Part shown: positions 1-8,671 of the stretch, piece by piece
Position numbering within the stretch: position 1 is the stretch's first letter
Layout: each line of letters starts with the position of its first letter
DNA from: Streptococcus shenyangsis
Lineage (GTDB): Bacteria > Bacillota > Bacilli > Lactobacillales > Streptococcaceae
Length of the DNA: 64,000 nt
Assembly: GCF_006385785.1 (NCBI RefSeq)
Contig: NZ_VFSH01000007.1
Location: 1 to 64,000, forward strand
Reading direction: 5' to 3'
The notes under the pieces: model-generated
Told to the model about the DNA's origin: nothing
Seen by the model: the letters and a program-made list of their open reading frames with translations, nothing else
The model's database searches: none
Translations under genes and position numbers: made by a program

Positions 1-70
1 GCTTCTCTAAGCTATATCCTTGTTTTCTAAGTTCATAGATCTGAACTTTATCATCATAAGTTAATTTCAT
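1..70 (-). CDS. IS3-family transposase OrfA, N-terminal fragment
   Basis: Reading leftward from the ATG at 68-70 gives MKLTYDDKVQIYELRKQGYS and a few more residues before the window ends. This is the start of the helix-turn-helix (OrfA) protein of IS3/IS150-type elements, which binds the terminal repeats and is normally joined to the OrfB integrase by frameshifting. Only 23 codons are present, so intactness cannot be judged. The neighbouring hairpin and repeated IS end make the assignment firm; the subgroup name is not determinable here. Confidence 0.75.
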   Translation of the reverse strand, partial: MKLTYDDKVQIYELRKQGYSLEK

Positions 71-126
71 AATAAAAACACCCCAAAAGTTAGATTTTTT
101 CTGTCTAACTTTTGGGGTGCAGTTCA
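1..126 (-). mobile_element. Right end of an IS3-family insertion sequence (partial)
   Basis: The element runs off the left edge. Its visible end carries the start of a transposase gene (1-70, leftward) and a terminal hairpin with a 16-bp perfect stem (79-94 with 104-119) around a T-rich loop, ending in the bases of GAACTGCACCCC read leftward. Two transposase-less copies of the same end occur at 56588-56640 and 58316-58372, which supports a mobile-element terminus. The exact IS name and target duplication cannot be read because the other end is missing. Confidence 0.8.
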
Positions 127-623
127 AGGTCAGCGATTTCTTGATTTTCTTGGAATTGTCCATCAAGAAGCTTACATCCAAAAACAAACTTTGTATACTG
201 TTTGCTCTGTAGTTGGAAACGATTGGTATCAAAAACAGCTAGCAGTCTTTCAACTTTGGCTTTAAAACCGGTTTCTTCTTCAATTTCCTTGAGAATATTT
301 TCTGTTGGAGAATAACTAACCTCACCAAAGCCACCTGGCAAAGCCCAATCATTCTCTCCTTGTCCCCTAACCAGACAAATCTTTTCGTCCTCAACAATCC
401 AAGCACGGACGTCCATTAACGGAGTCGCATAAGCAGAAGTTGGCTTCAAGACTTCTGCCACTTCTTCGGCATCAAGGTCTGATGCTTGATTCAACATTTC
501 AGATAAAAGGCCTCGCAAGTCTTCGTAGCGCTCACGGTCAAACGGATCTTTTGTAAAGGTTAATCCAGTATCTGTAATGGCAATCATTCTTTGCAAATAC
601 TTGACAAAATCACTTGTCTTCAT
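105..623 (-). pseudogene. NUDIX hydrolase truncated at its 3' end by the IS
   Basis: The 172-codon frame has an N-terminal Nudix_N-type region (about residues 1-60) and a NUDIX box near residues 97-120, GGFGEVSYSPTENILKEIEE followed by ETGF, matching G-x5-x-x7-[KR]E-x2-EExG. Such enzymes hydrolyse nucleoside-diphosphate derivatives, often sugar nucleotides. The last residues (LELHPKS) are encoded by the IS terminal inverted repeat, and the stop at 105-107 lies in its stem, so the native C terminus is lost. The frame overlaps the end of murF by 14 bp, so it is translationally linked to it. Residual activity is uncertain because most of the catalytic box survives. Confidence 0.8.
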
Positions 624-1983
624 TTTCTAAACTTTCTACCAACTTGGCTAGATTCATAGAGTTAGAGCCTTTGAGCAGGATTTGGTCATGAGCCCCAAGG
701 CTTTCTTGGACCTGCTTAACTAGGTCTTCAAATTGGTCTTGGTCTTCTGTTTTCTTGAAGTAATAAACGTGTCCGATTGGGAACATTTGACTGGCAAGTT
801 GGGCCAATTCTGCGATATCTGCTCCATAGAAAATCACGGTATCCAGTACATCTGGCGAGAGGCTCAGAATCATCTGGTTATGGAGTTGGACTGACTGGTC
901 ACCTAATTCCCTCATATCTGCTAAGACAGCGATTTTCTTGCCACCTTCATTGGCTGGAATAGCAGAGAAAGTCTCTAAAATCAATTTCATAGCAGTCGGA
1001 TTGGCATTGTAAACATCTGACAGAATATCTGCTCCATTGGCTGCTTTCTTCCACTCGGTACGGTTACGCGTCAATTCAAGATTTTGGAAGGCCAAACGAA
1101 TTTGCTCCTCTGAAACTCCTTCTTGCAGGGCAACATAGGATGCAATCATTGCATTGGTTGCATTGTACTTACCAGTCACTGGCAAATCAAGGGCTTGTCC
1201 TAAAAAATTAGCCTTAAAGGTCAGACTGTCCTTACGTTCTACCAGATCGGTAATTTCCAACTCTGCTCCTTGCCCAAAACAGACCACCTTTTTATCAGCT
1301 GGCAAATAGTCCTCTACAATAGGGTCAGCTGGCGTCAAGAGCAAGGAATTCGAAGCCATTCCATCAGCAATTTGCATTTTTCCTTGGGCAATCTCCGAAC
1401 GGTCTTTGAAAAAGGCCAAATGGGCTTCTCCAACCAAGGTCACAATGGCTGTTTTTGGATGCGCCAATTCTGACAAAAGGTGAATATCTCCCAAGTGATC
1501 CTGCCCCATCTCCAAGACCAACTTTTCTGTCCCTTCAGGCATATGGAGAACTGTGTAGGGAAGGCCAATCTCGTTGTTGTAGTTTCCTTGTGTTTTGTAG
1601 GTTTTGTAGGTTGTTGATAGCAAGTGCGCCAACATATCCTTGGTCGTCGTCTTACCATTTGAACCTGTAACTGCAAAGACATCAACAGCCGTTTTCTCAA
1701 GATAATAGGCTGCTAGTTTTTGAAAGGCAGTCAACACGTCGTCTACTAGAATGTAGGGATGATTTGCGATTTCTTTCTCAGACAGGGTTACAGCAGCACC
1801 ATTTTCAAAGGCTTTTTCGATAAAGTCATGGCCATCACGCGCACCTTTGAGGGGCACAAACAAGTCCCCTTCCTCAATCAAACGACTGTCAAACTCAGCA
1901 TTTTCTAACTGGATGTCCTCAAAGATGCTGACATCATTTTTCGCTCCAACAGCTTGGGCAACTTCGTGGATAGTTAATTTCAT
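610..1983 (-). CDS. murF: UDP-N-acetylmuramoyl-tripeptide--D-alanyl-D-alanine ligase
   Basis: A cytoplasmic Mur ligase that adds D-Ala-D-Ala to UDP-MurNAc-tripeptide using ATP, the last soluble step of the muropeptide. The 457-aa length is standard. The ATP P-loop GSNGKTTTKD lies near residue 107, followed by the Mur-ligase central domain (NYNNEIGLP, then LELGAMEMGQDHLG-like acidic region) and the C-terminal Rossmann-like domain (SDVYNANPTAMK). The ATG at 1981-1983 has a GGAG ribosome site 7 bases upstream. It lies just downstream of ddl, which makes its D-Ala-D-Ala substrate, with an 84-bp gap holding a long hairpin. Confidence 0.97.
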   Translation of the reverse strand: MKLTIHEVAQAVGAKNDVSIFEDIQLENAEFDSRLIEEGDLFVPLKGARDGHDFIEKAFENGAAVTLSEKEIANHPYILVDDVLTAFQKLAAYYLEKTAVDVFAVTGSNGKTTTKDMLAHLLSTTYKTYKTQGNYNNEIGLPYTVLHMPEGTEKLVLEMGQDHLGDIHLLSELAHPKTAIVTLVGEAHLAFFKDRSEIAQGKMQIADGMASNSLLLTPADPIVEDYLPADKKVVCFGQGAELEITDLVERKDSLTFKANFLGQALDLPVTGKYNATNAMIASYVALQEGVSEEQIRLAFQNLELTRNRTEWKKAANGADILSDVYNANPTAMKLILETFSAIPANEGGKKIAVLADMRELGDQSVQLHNQMILSLSPDVLDTVIFYGADIAELAQLASQMFPIGHVYYFKKTEDQDQFEDLVKQVQESLGAHDQILLKGSNSMNLAKLVESLENEDK

Positions 1984-2000
1984 TTCTACTCCTTTAAAAA

Positions 2001-2055
2001 GGGTCGAAGCCCGAGAACTCTGATCACCTTGCAGTGATGGTTCTGGCTTCTACCC
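2001..2055 (-). other. Long imperfect hairpin between ddl and murF
   Basis: Bases 2001-2011 (GGGTCGAAGCC) pair with 2044-2054 (GGCTTCTACCC), and inner blocks (GAGAAC with GTTCT, ATCAC with GTGAT) continue the stem almost to the loop. It has no strong U run on the leftward strand, so it looks more like an RNA-processing or attenuation structure than a classical terminator. Confidence 0.55.
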
Positions 2056-2067
2056 TCTCTTTCATTT

Positions 2068-3111
2068 TTATAGCAAATGCGCTTCGCGCTTGTCAAAACT
2101 TTCCTTGGCAAGGTCAACCAATCGCTCAATTAGGTTTGGGTAGCTGATTCCCATATTGTCCCAAAGAAGTGGATACATAGACCACTGGGTAAAACCTGGC
2201 ATAGTATTGAGCTCGTTTAGGAAGATCTCTCCCTTGTCTGTATAGAAGAAATCGCAACGAGAGAGACCGAGACCACCAATCGCACGAAAGGCCGTTTCTG
2301 CATTTTGACGCATGACAGCTACCACATCATCACTGATTTTAGCTGGGATGTCCATGGTAATCTTGTTATCAATATACTTGGCGTCATAGTCGTAGAAGTC
2401 AACATCCTTGACCACTTCTCCTGGCAGCGTGCTTTTGACATCGTAGTTGCCCAAGAGACCAACCTCGATTTCACGGGCGTTCACCCCTTGCTCAACCAAG
2501 ACACGGCTGTCATATTGGAAGGCAAGTTTCAAAGCTTGACGGAGTTCTTCTTGATTTTCAGACTTAGAAATACCGACACTAGAACCCATGTTTGACGGCT
2601 TAGTGAAGACTGGATAAGTCAATTTTTCTTCCACTTCAGCGATTTTAGCAATCACATCATCCCCTTCAACGATAGCCACATAAGGAACTTGGGCAATGCC
2701 AGCAGATTCTAAAACACGCTTGGTCGTGATTTTATCCATGGCAAGACTAGATGATAAGATATTACAGCCGACATAAGGCATTTTCAAAACTTCAAGGAAT
2801 CCTTGAACAGAGCCATCTTCTCCCATCGGACCGTGAAGAACTGGAAAGACCACTGCACCTTCTTCGTAGATAGCACTTGGTGCGACTTTCTTATCCCAAT
2901 CAATTGTTTCATTGGTCATGAGACGGTCCTCTTGACCTGGAGTCTGGCTAAATTCCTGAGTTTTGATAAAGTCACCTGACTGACTGATAAAGAAAGTCTT
3001 GACTGTGAAACGATCGTAGTTGACCGCGCGCATGACACTTTCAGCTGAAAGGACAGAGACTTCGCGTTCCGCACTCCGTCCACCATATAAAAGAATAATC
3101 GTTTGTTTCAT
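2068..3111 (-). CDS. ddl: D-alanine--D-alanine ligase
   Basis: A cytoplasmic ATP-grasp enzyme that joins two D-alanines to supply MurF. The 347-aa length is usual. Visible motifs include the N-terminal [13 protein letters not shown] glycine loop, [12 protein letters not shown] near residue 95, the ATP-lid MGSSVGISK near residue 180, and the Mg-binding [12 protein letters not shown] near residue 300. The start is the ATG at 3109-3111. An extended -10 (TGATATACT, -10 hexamer at 3149-3154 on the complement) lies upstream, so ddl-murF is probably its own transcription unit, separated from recR by a terminator. Confidence 0.97.
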   Translation of the reverse strand: MKQTIILLYGGRSAEREVSVLSAESVMRAVNYDRFTVKTFFISQSGDFIKTQEFSQTPGQEDRLMTNETIDWDKKVAPSAIYEEGAVVFPVLHGPMGEDGSVQGFLEVLKMPYVGCNILSSSLAMDKITTKRVLESAGIAQVPYVAIVEGDDVIAKIAEVEEKLTYPVFTKPSNMGSSVGISKSENQEELRQALKLAFQYDSRVLVEQGVNAREIEVGLLGNYDVKSTLPGEVVKDVDFYDYDAKYIDNKITMDIPAKISDDVVAVMRQNAETAFRAIGGLGLSRCDFFYTDKGEIFLNELNTMPGFTQWSMYPLLWDNMGISYPNLIERLVDLAKESFDKREAHLL

Positions 3112-3148
3112 ATTATTTGTCCTAATTCTACTAGAATACTCGCTCTTT

Positions 3149-3156
3149 AGTATATC
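3149..3156 (-). promoter_or_regulatory. Extended -10 promoter element upstream of ddl
   Basis: On the complement the sequence reads TGATATACT, an extended -10 with hexamer TATACT about 38 bases before the ddl start. No good -35 is seen at 16-18 bases, which is tolerable for extended -10 promoters. Confidence 0.45.
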
Positions 3157-3210
3157 ATATTTGCTTGGTTTTTTAAAACTTGAACCTGATTCTACTCATC
3201 ACACTATACA

Positions 3211-3243
3211 AAAAGAGGCCGATAGGAACGATTTTCAGCCTCC
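3211..3243 (-). terminator. Terminator after recR
   Basis: On the leftward strand GAGGCTG pairs with a CGGCCTC-type arm and is followed by TTTTTG. It lies between recR (ends 3287) and ddl. Confidence 0.6.
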
Positions 3244-3286
3244 TTGATTTTTTATAAATGGATGAAGTTCGTAAATTTGCCTATAC

Positions 3287-3883
3287 TTACAACTCTGTCC
3301 GATTTTCAATCGCTCGTAAGAGAGTCACTTCGTCCGCATACTCGATATCTGCTCCCACAGCAAGACCTCGTGCCAGGCGCGTAACCTTGATCCCAGCTGG
3401 CTTGAGCAAGCGTGAAAGATACATGGACGTCGCTTCCCCATCTGCCGTAGCATTTGTGGCCACTATCACTTCTGAAACCTCACTATCCATCAGACGAGTC
3501 ATAAGACTCTTTAGATTGATATCATCTGGACTGATGCCATTCATGGGGGAAATGAGACCATGCAGGACATGATAGAGCCCATGGTATTCTTGGATATTTT
3601 CCATGGCTGCCACATCACGACTATCCTCTAGCACCAAAATAGTTGTCTGGTCACGACTTGGATCAGTACAGATGGAGCAGGGATCGTCATCAGTCAAACG
3701 ACCACAGATGGAGCAATAGGTCAGCTCTCTCTTAGCAGAAAGGAGATTTTTTGCAAATTCATTGACATCATCATCAGACATCCCAATCGTATAAAAGGCC
3801 AGACGCGTAGCCGTCTTAATCCCGATACCTGGTAACTTAGAATAACTGTCAATCAGCTTAGCAATAGGTGTTGGATAAAGCAT
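3287..3883 (-). CDS. recR: Recombination mediator protein RecR
   Basis: RecR works with RecO/RecF to load RecA at single-stranded gaps. The 198-aa protein shows the helix-hairpin-helix region ([16 protein letters not shown], residues 15-30), the four-cysteine zinc finger [16 protein letters not shown] near 57-72, and a Toprim domain ([15 protein letters not shown], then [16 protein letters not shown]). The start at 3883 is 10 bp after the pbp2b stop, so the two form an operon, as in pneumococci. Nothing is unusual in the sequence. Confidence 0.96.
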   Translation of the reverse strand: MLYPTPIAKLIDSYSKLPGIGIKTATRLAFYTIGMSDDDVNEFAKNLLSAKRELTYCSICGRLTDDDPCSICTDPSRDQTTILVLEDSRDVAAMENIQEYHGLYHVLHGLISPMNGISPDDINLKSLMTRLMDSEVSEVIVATNATADGEATSMYLSRLLKPAGIKVTRLARGLAVGADIEYADEVTLLRAIENRTEL

Positions 3884-3893
3884 AAATTCCTTT

Positions 3894-5936
3894 CTAGTTC
3901 ATTGGATGGTATTTTTGATACAGATTGATAATATCACGCGCAATGGAAGGTCCTACACCATTTGTTAGATTGGTATTATGAGGAAAGACCACTGCAACAG
4001 CGATTTGAGGATTATCAGATGGAGCATAGGCCACCGCATTGGTATTGGTTGCTTCCTGACCATCTGCCACATAGCTTTCGGCTGTACCCGTTTTTCCGCT
4101 AATGGATACCAAGGCACCATTTGAAAAGGCACGGCCAGTTGTCAACCCACTAGTCCCATGAGCAACCTGATAAAAACCTTGGTGCAAGACACTCATATCG
4201 GAGTCGGATATATTGACCTTATTCATCTCTGTCGGTTGCAGTTGCTGAATCAAGTCACCCAGTCCTCCCTTATCATTATTACCATAAATGCCTTCAACAA
4301 TACGAGGAGCCACACGAACACCATCATTTGCAATAGTTGCTACATACTGAGCCAATTGCATTGGGGTATAGTTATCAAACTGCCCAAAGGCATTGGTAAT
4401 GAAATTGGCAAAGTTATACTCTTTGGGAATAAATCCAGTAGATTCATCTGGTAGATCAATCCCAGTCGCAGCCCCCAAGCCATATTCGCCAAAGGTTGAA
4501 CGCAATTTACCCATAGCAGACTCTAGATTGCTGGTGCCGACAAACATATTGGGTTGATAGGTCTGCCCCATAAGACCTAAGGCTGTTTGGACCATATAAG
4601 CATTGGATGAATACTCCAAAGCTTGAACCGCCGTAATCGGCATTGGCCTAGAAAAGGCAGTATACCAAGAATTAATTGGAGCTGAACCTTGAAAGACAAT
4701 GGACTGGTCTGTCAAGGTCTGGTTTCCTGACAAGACTCCATTTTCCCAACCTGAGCTGATGGTCGCCGCCTTGACAACCGAACCTGGAACAAAGACATTG
4801 GTTACCGTTCCCAAGGAATCAGGCGTCAACTCTCCCGTTTTCAGGTCATGTTTGATCCCTGACATGGATAACACAGCACCTGTTTTGGGGTTAAGGGCGA
4901 CTGCATACACGCCTTCAGAATACTTGGCCCCACCATTTCCCAACTCTGAATTGAAATAACTTTTCAGCAAATCATCCACACTATCTTGGAAGACCAAATC
5001 AATTGTCAGTTTAATATTATTCCCTTTAGTACCAGCTTCGATATTTTCAACACTTTCCATGTTACCGTACTTATCTAGATGAATTTCTTTCACCGAGCGT
5101 TTTCCTTGTAAGGTTTCCTCGTATTGTTTTTCCAGGTAAGAAGTCCCAACACGGTCATTAAGAGAATAACCTTTTTTAAGATAGGCATCCGCTTCTTCCG
5201 CTGGGAGACCAGCTTTTTCACTCGACACAATACCAATTATAGAGGAAAGGGAAGTTTCTAAAACTTTTCTTTCCCAAGAAGTAGAAATACTGATACCAGG
5301 TAATTTCTTGGAAGCGGAGGCAATCAAAGCAATCTGGGTATCTGTCAAAGAATCCGTCACAATGCTTCCTGTCGCAAAGTTTCCAACCGCATTTAACTGA
5401 CTAAAAAGATAGACTTCTTTCTTTTCATCCTCTGTATAGTTTAGTTGACTCGTCTGGACACTATCGACCGCATTGTTATACAGTTCTGATTCAGATAGAC
5501 GATTACCATCTGAATCCAAGCGTTTCTCACTTGGGAGAGCCTCTACTGTTTTTTTATAGATCTCAGGATCAGCTAAATAATAATCTGCCAGCTGGCGTTC
5601 TGTCAAATTTGGCGAAGTGATGCTCACATATCCCAGTAACTGACTAGCGATTTCTTTCAGATCTTTAGCCGTCATTTTATTACTACGCGTGAAGGAAACA
5701 ACCTGCTTTAACGTATTTTCTACCAAAGGTTTTCCACTAGCATCATAAATCTCCCCACGGGCAGAACTGGTTGTGACCTTGGTCTGACTAGCTGAGGCTA
5801 GCTTTTTTTCGTAAAAATCCTTGTTCAGAACCTGCATATACAACAAACGACCAATAATGGTCAGAAAAAGTAAAATGACAATTGCAAACAATAAATTAAG
5901 CCGAATCGGAATCGAATGGCTATTAAATTTTCTCAT
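3894..5936 (-). CDS. penA: Penicillin-binding protein 2b, altered allele
   Basis: A class B PBP: a membrane-anchored DD-transpeptidase for peripheral (elongation) peptidoglycan synthesis. I chose the ATG at 5934-5936 (MRKFNSHS), giving 680 aa and placing the motifs at the published numbers: S386-VVK, S443-SN and K615-TG. An upstream in-frame start would add 16 residues. One TM helix lies at about residues 12-33, followed by a PBP-dimer domain and the transpeptidase domain. After SSN the residue is Ala446, with Gly476 and Ala489, and residues 427-432 (AFSRPM) differ from the QAYGSF I recall for the susceptible reference. These are hallmarks of low-affinity mosaic alleles. Confidence 0.96.
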   Translation of the reverse strand: MRKFNSHSIPIRLNLLFAIVILLFLTIIGRLLYMQVLNKDFYEKKLASASQTKVTTSSARGEIYDASGKPLVENTLKQVVSFTRSNKMTAKDLKEIASQLLGYVSITSPNLTERQLADYYLADPEIYKKTVEALPSEKRLDSDGNRLSESELYNNAVDSVQTSQLNYTEDEKKEVYLFSQLNAVGNFATGSIVTDSLTDTQIALIASASKKLPGISISTSWERKVLETSLSSIIGIVSSEKAGLPAEEADAYLKKGYSLNDRVGTSYLEKQYEETLQGKRSVKEIHLDKYGNMESVENIEAGTKGNNIKLTIDLVFQDSVDDLLKSYFNSELGNGGAKYSEGVYAVALNPKTGAVLSMSGIKHDLKTGELTPDSLGTVTNVFVPGSVVKAATISSGWENGVLSGNQTLTDQSIVFQGSAPINSWYTAFSRPMPITAVQALEYSSNAYMVQTALGLMGQTYQPNMFVGTSNLESAMGKLRSTFGEYGLGAATGIDLPDESTGFIPKEYNFANFITNAFGQFDNYTPMQLAQYVATIANDGVRVAPRIVEGIYGNNDKGGLGDLIQQLQPTEMNKVNISDSDMSVLHQGFYQVAHGTSGLTTGRAFSNGALVSISGKTGTAESYVADGQEATNTNAVAYAPSDNPQIAVAVVFPHNTNLTNGVGPSIARDIINLYQKYHPMN

Positions 5937-6071
5937 ACAAATCTGTCTCATTTCTAATAAAAATCTTACTCTCCATTTTACCATAATTTGAGAATAAAAT
6001 TGTAGAAAAGAAGGAAGCTTTTTTCTTTTCCAATAGACAATACGTTTTTACTTAGTCATCCCTATATTATA

Positions 6072-6080
6072 TGTTATAAT
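6072..6080 (+). promoter_or_regulatory. Extended -10 element upstream of the RpiR regulator
   Basis: TGTTATAAT (hexamer 6075-6080) is an extended -10 located 53 bases before the ATG at 6133. The -35 region is poor. Confidence 0.5.
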
Positions 6081-6132
6081 AAATGTAAGACTAGCCTTTT
6101 TCCAATATGACTCGTATGAAGGAGCCTTCCCC

Positions 6133-6984
6133 ATGAACAAACCGGATATCGCAACTGTCATTGATTCCCACTTCGAAGAAATGACAGACTTAGAGCAAGA
6201 AATCGCTCGCTATTTTTTGCAAGCTGAAACGATTACAGATGATTTATCTTCCCAACAGGTCACTCAAAAATTACATATCTCTCAGGCTGCACTAACTCGC
6301 TTTGCTAAAAAGTGTGGCTTTACTGGCTACCGAGAATTTATTTTCCAATACCAACATCACTCAAAAAAACAGGACACTTATTCTCACAAACATAGTCCTT
6401 TAACCAAACGAGTCCTCAGAAGCTATAGCAATATGAGGGAACAAACACAAGACTTGATTGACGAAGTCCAACTAGAACGAATTGCCCAATTAATCGAAGA
6501 TGCTGAGCGTGTCTACTTCTTCGGAACAGGGAGTTCTGGCCTTGTCGCTCGTGAGATGAAATTACGCTTTATGCGTTTAGGAGTTGTCTGTGAAGCTATA
6601 ACCGATCAAGATGGATTTGCTTGGACTACTAGTATCATGGATGACAATTGCTTGGTTCTGGGCTTTTCACTATCTGGATCTACTCAATCTATTCTGGATA
6701 GCTTATTAGACGCTAAAGAAATGGGAGCAAAAACAGTCCTCTTTACCAGTGTACCAAACAAAGAAAACCAACTGTATACTGAAACTGTACTGGTTGCTAG
6801 TCACAATCAATCATCCTATATTCAGCGTATCTCCTCTCAACTTCCAATGCTTTTTTGGATTGATTTAATTTATGCTTACTTTTTAGAAATCAATCGAGAA
6901 AACAAAGAAAAAATTTTCAATAGCTACTGGGAGAATAAAAAACTTAATGGCTATCGAAGACAAAGAAGAGCTAGAAAATCCTAG
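6133..6984 (+). CDS. RpiR/MurR-family transcriptional regulator
   Basis: The 283-aa protein has an N-terminal RpiR helix-turn-helix (residues about 1-77; SQQVTQKLHISQAALTRFAK) and a C-terminal SIS sugar-phosphate-binding domain (residues about 110-240; FFGTGSSGLVAREM, GFSLSGSTQSILDSL). The family senses phosphosugars and controls sugar catabolism, including ManNAc/MurNAc pathways. It is convergent with the ROK kinase and sits at the edge of the sialic-acid genes, so it is the probable local regulator; that role is inferred. A GAAGGAG ribosome site precedes the ATG. Its stop codon lies inside the terminator repeat at 6973. Confidence 0.88.
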   Translation: MNKPDIATVIDSHFEEMTDLEQEIARYFLQAETITDDLSSQQVTQKLHISQAALTRFAKKCGFTGYREFIFQYQHHSKKQDTYSHKHSPLTKRVLRSYSNMREQTQDLIDEVQLERIAQLIEDAERVYFFGTGSSGLVAREMKLRFMRLGVVCEAITDQDGFAWTTSIMDDNCLVLGFSLSGSTQSILDSLLDAKEMGAKTVLFTSVPNKENQLYTETVLVASHNQSSYIQRISSQLPMLFWIDLIYAYFLEINRENKEKIFNSYWENKKLNGYRRQRRARKS

Positions 6985-7011
6985 TTTGGCATTGCCAAAC
7001 TAGGATTTTTA
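6973..7011. terminator. Terminator repeat, copy 1
   Basis: AAAATCCTAGTTTGGC and GCCAAACTAGGATTTTT form a perfect stem around a 4-base loop. It contains the TAG stop of the RpiR gene. An almost identical unit lies at 7743-7781; the pair brackets the toxin-antitoxin genes. Confidence 0.85.
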
Positions 7012-7045
7012 TTCGTCACTAAACATAACTCATCTAGATCCTGAG

Positions 7046-7396
7046 TCAATCATATCTTGACTCGGTCTTAAATAATTTCATGTAATCACTTTTTGAAGGG
7101 AGTAAATAAGCAAGCCTGACGGTATCCTCAACAATTGTATATAATACGATGTAATCCTTACTCAAGGTCAATCCTCTCGTTTGATAGTGAGGATCTAATC
7201 TCTTACCAAATTTTTCATCGGCATCAAATCCAGCTTGGGGGAAAATTTCTAGCCGATGAATATCTTTTCTGATACTCGCCACTTTTCGTCTCGCAGCCTC
7301 TACAGAACCGATTTCCTCTGCTATATACTGATATATTTTATCCAGACTATCAATCACTCTAGGAGAATACAAAATCCTATATTTTTTATAATCCAT
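7046..7396 (-). CDS. Type II toxin, RelE/ParE superfamily
   Basis: A 116-aa basic protein with the RelE/ParE pattern: an N-terminal amphipathic helix pair (SPRVIDSLDKIYQYIAEEIG), a helix with LEIFPQAGF, and C-terminal strands (RGLTLSKDYIVLYTIVEDTV, then VRLAYLLPSKSDY). Members are ribosome-dependent mRNA interferases (RelE) or gyrase poisons (ParE); sequence alone does not decide which. The start overlaps the antitoxin end by 11 bp, typical of co-translated pairs. It is the second gene of the module. Confidence 0.88.
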   Translation of the reverse strand: MDYKKYRILYSPRVIDSLDKIYQYIAEEIGSVEAARRKVASIRKDIHRLEIFPQAGFDADEKFGKRLDPHYQTRGLTLSKDYIVLYTIVEDTVRLAYLLPSKSDYMKLFKTESRYD

Positions 7397-7673
7397 AGCG
7401 TGTAACTACATCCTCATCTGTCAAGTGATTTCCAGCCTCAATCTTGGCATAACTTTCTTGAACTTCTGCTTGTAATTGTCTAAACAAATACTCCTTCTCT
7501 AATTCCTCTTCATTAAGTAAATCTACTTCATTTGTTACGGCAACATTCTTTAAAAATAATCTAAGTGCCGATGAAAGAGAGAGATTTTTTTCTTTTAACA
7601 CTTTCATGGCATCATTTACCAATTCTCTATTAGCTTGGAAGGTCACAATTTTATTTGAATTCGCTATAGACAT
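7386..7673 (-). CDS. RelB/DinJ-type antitoxin
   Basis: A 95-aa acidic protein. Residues about 8-50 fit a ribbon-helix-helix DNA-binding domain (KIVTFQANRELVNDAMKVLK, LSLSSALRLFLKNVA), and the acidic C-terminal half would wrap the toxin. Such antitoxins bind their own promoter with the toxin to repress it. The gene precedes and overlaps the toxin gene. A TTGACT-N16-GATAAT promoter lies 30 bases upstream, just beside terminator repeat copy 2, so the pair is a self-contained unit oriented opposite to the RpiR gene. Confidence 0.88.
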   Translation of the reverse strand: MSIANSNKIVTFQANRELVNDAMKVLKEKNLSLSSALRLFLKNVAVTNEVDLLNEEELEKEYLFRQLQAEVQESYAKIEAGNHLTDEDVVTRYGL

Positions 7674-7702
7674 TTTATATAACTCCTTTATATATTTTAT
7701 TT

Positions 7703-7730
7703 ATTATCTCACGATTATAAAGAAAGTCAA
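7703..7730 (-). promoter_or_regulatory. Promoter of the toxin-antitoxin pair
   Basis: The complement reads TTGACT (7730-7725), 16 bases, GATAAT (7708-7703), about 30 bases before the antitoxin ATG. Confidence 0.6.
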
Positions 7731-7742
7731 GGGAACTTGATT

Positions 7743-7781
7743 AGAAAATCCTAGTTTGGCTGAGCCAAACTAGGATTGTTT
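7743..7781. terminator. Terminator repeat, copy 2
   Basis: AGAAAATCCTAGTTTGGC, TGAG, GCCAAACTAGGATTGTTTT. It repeats copy 1 (6973-7011) except for the loop and one tail base, and the stop of the ROK kinase lies in its right arm (7770-7772). Confidence 0.85.
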
Positions 7782-8654
7782 TGTTTTGAAATGATAATAA
7801 GCACCCAACATCCCTGCTGTATTTTGGTGATGAGCAAATTCTAATCGTGTTTTTTCTGCTAGACTTGGTACCAAGGCCGCCTTCAGGGCTGTGCGGATCT
7901 TAGGTTTGAGAATTGCCTCTTGTCCCATGATACCGCCACCGAGAATGACCACTTCTGGATTGGCAACGTAGCAAATATTTGCCAGACCTTTCCCAAGATA
8001 ATCTACCATGCGGTCAATACCAGCCATGCAGAGTTTATTACCTTCTGTAGCTTCCTTGAAAATGCGTCGACCATTCCACTGATCAACTGGATCGCCATGA
8101 GCTGTTGCTACATACTCCACCAATGCTGTCGTAGAAGCCAAATCTTGGAAATCTCCATCCTGCATATGCATATAACCGACTTCACAAGCTGAATTGCTAA
8201 AGCCATGGAAGACTTTTCCATCCATAATCAAGCAACCTCCGATACCTGTTCCAATGGTCAAGCAAAGGGTGACACTCGCTCCCTTACCTGAACCAGATAC
8301 CGCTTCAGCAAGACCTGCACAGTTGACATCATTTTCAATTTCACAAGGAATAGTAAAGCTAGTCTCGATTTCCTTCTTGAACTGTGTACCTGCATAATTT
8401 GGAATCTGTGGGCCAGCATAGAAAATCTCACCCTTGTCAGGATCCACCATCCCAGCAGAAGAAATGGCAACACCTGCTACTGGGCCTTTTTCTAAATAGC
8501 TGGCTACAATATCTTTGGTCTTTTGTAAGATATGAGGTCCACCCTGATGCGCCTCTGTTGGCATTTCATGCGATTCAACAAGTTGGCCTTCTTGGTCAAT
8601 CAAACCATATTTGATGTTGGTTCCACCGATATCAATTGCAACGTAGTGTGTCAT
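7770..8654 (-). CDS. nanK: ROK-family sugar kinase, probable N-acetylmannosamine kinase
   Basis: The 294-aa protein begins with the ROK phosphate loop IDIGGTNIKYGL (residues 8-19). It has the ROK signature region with GTGIGGCLIMDGKVFHGFSN near 134-153 and the second nucleotide motif VVILGGGIMGQ near 245. The usual ROK zinc ligands are only partly evident. Next to Neu5Ac lyase and nanE, the likely reaction is ATP-dependent phosphorylation of ManNAc to ManNAc-6-P, the substrate of NanE; this is inferred from context. The start at 8654 has a GGAGG site and lies 17 bp after the lyase stop, so the two are an operon. Confidence 0.85.
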   Translation of the reverse strand: MTHYVAIDIGGTNIKYGLIDQEGQLVESHEMPTEAHQGGPHILQKTKDIVASYLEKGPVAGVAISSAGMVDPDKGEIFYAGPQIPNYAGTQFKKEIETSFTIPCEIENDVNCAGLAEAVSGSGKGASVTLCLTIGTGIGGCLIMDGKVFHGFSNSACEVGYMHMQDGDFQDLASTTALVEYVATAHGDPVDQWNGRRIFKEATEGNKLCMAGIDRMVDYLGKGLANICYVANPEVVILGGGIMGQEAILKPKIRTALKAALVPSLAEKTRLEFAHHQNTAGMLGAYYHFKTKQS

Positions 8655-8671
8655 AAATACCTCCTTATGAA

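Noticed and set aside
5937..5984. A 16-residue N-terminal extension of PBP2b
   Set aside because: It lacks a good ribosome site, and the shorter start matches published residue numbering (K615).
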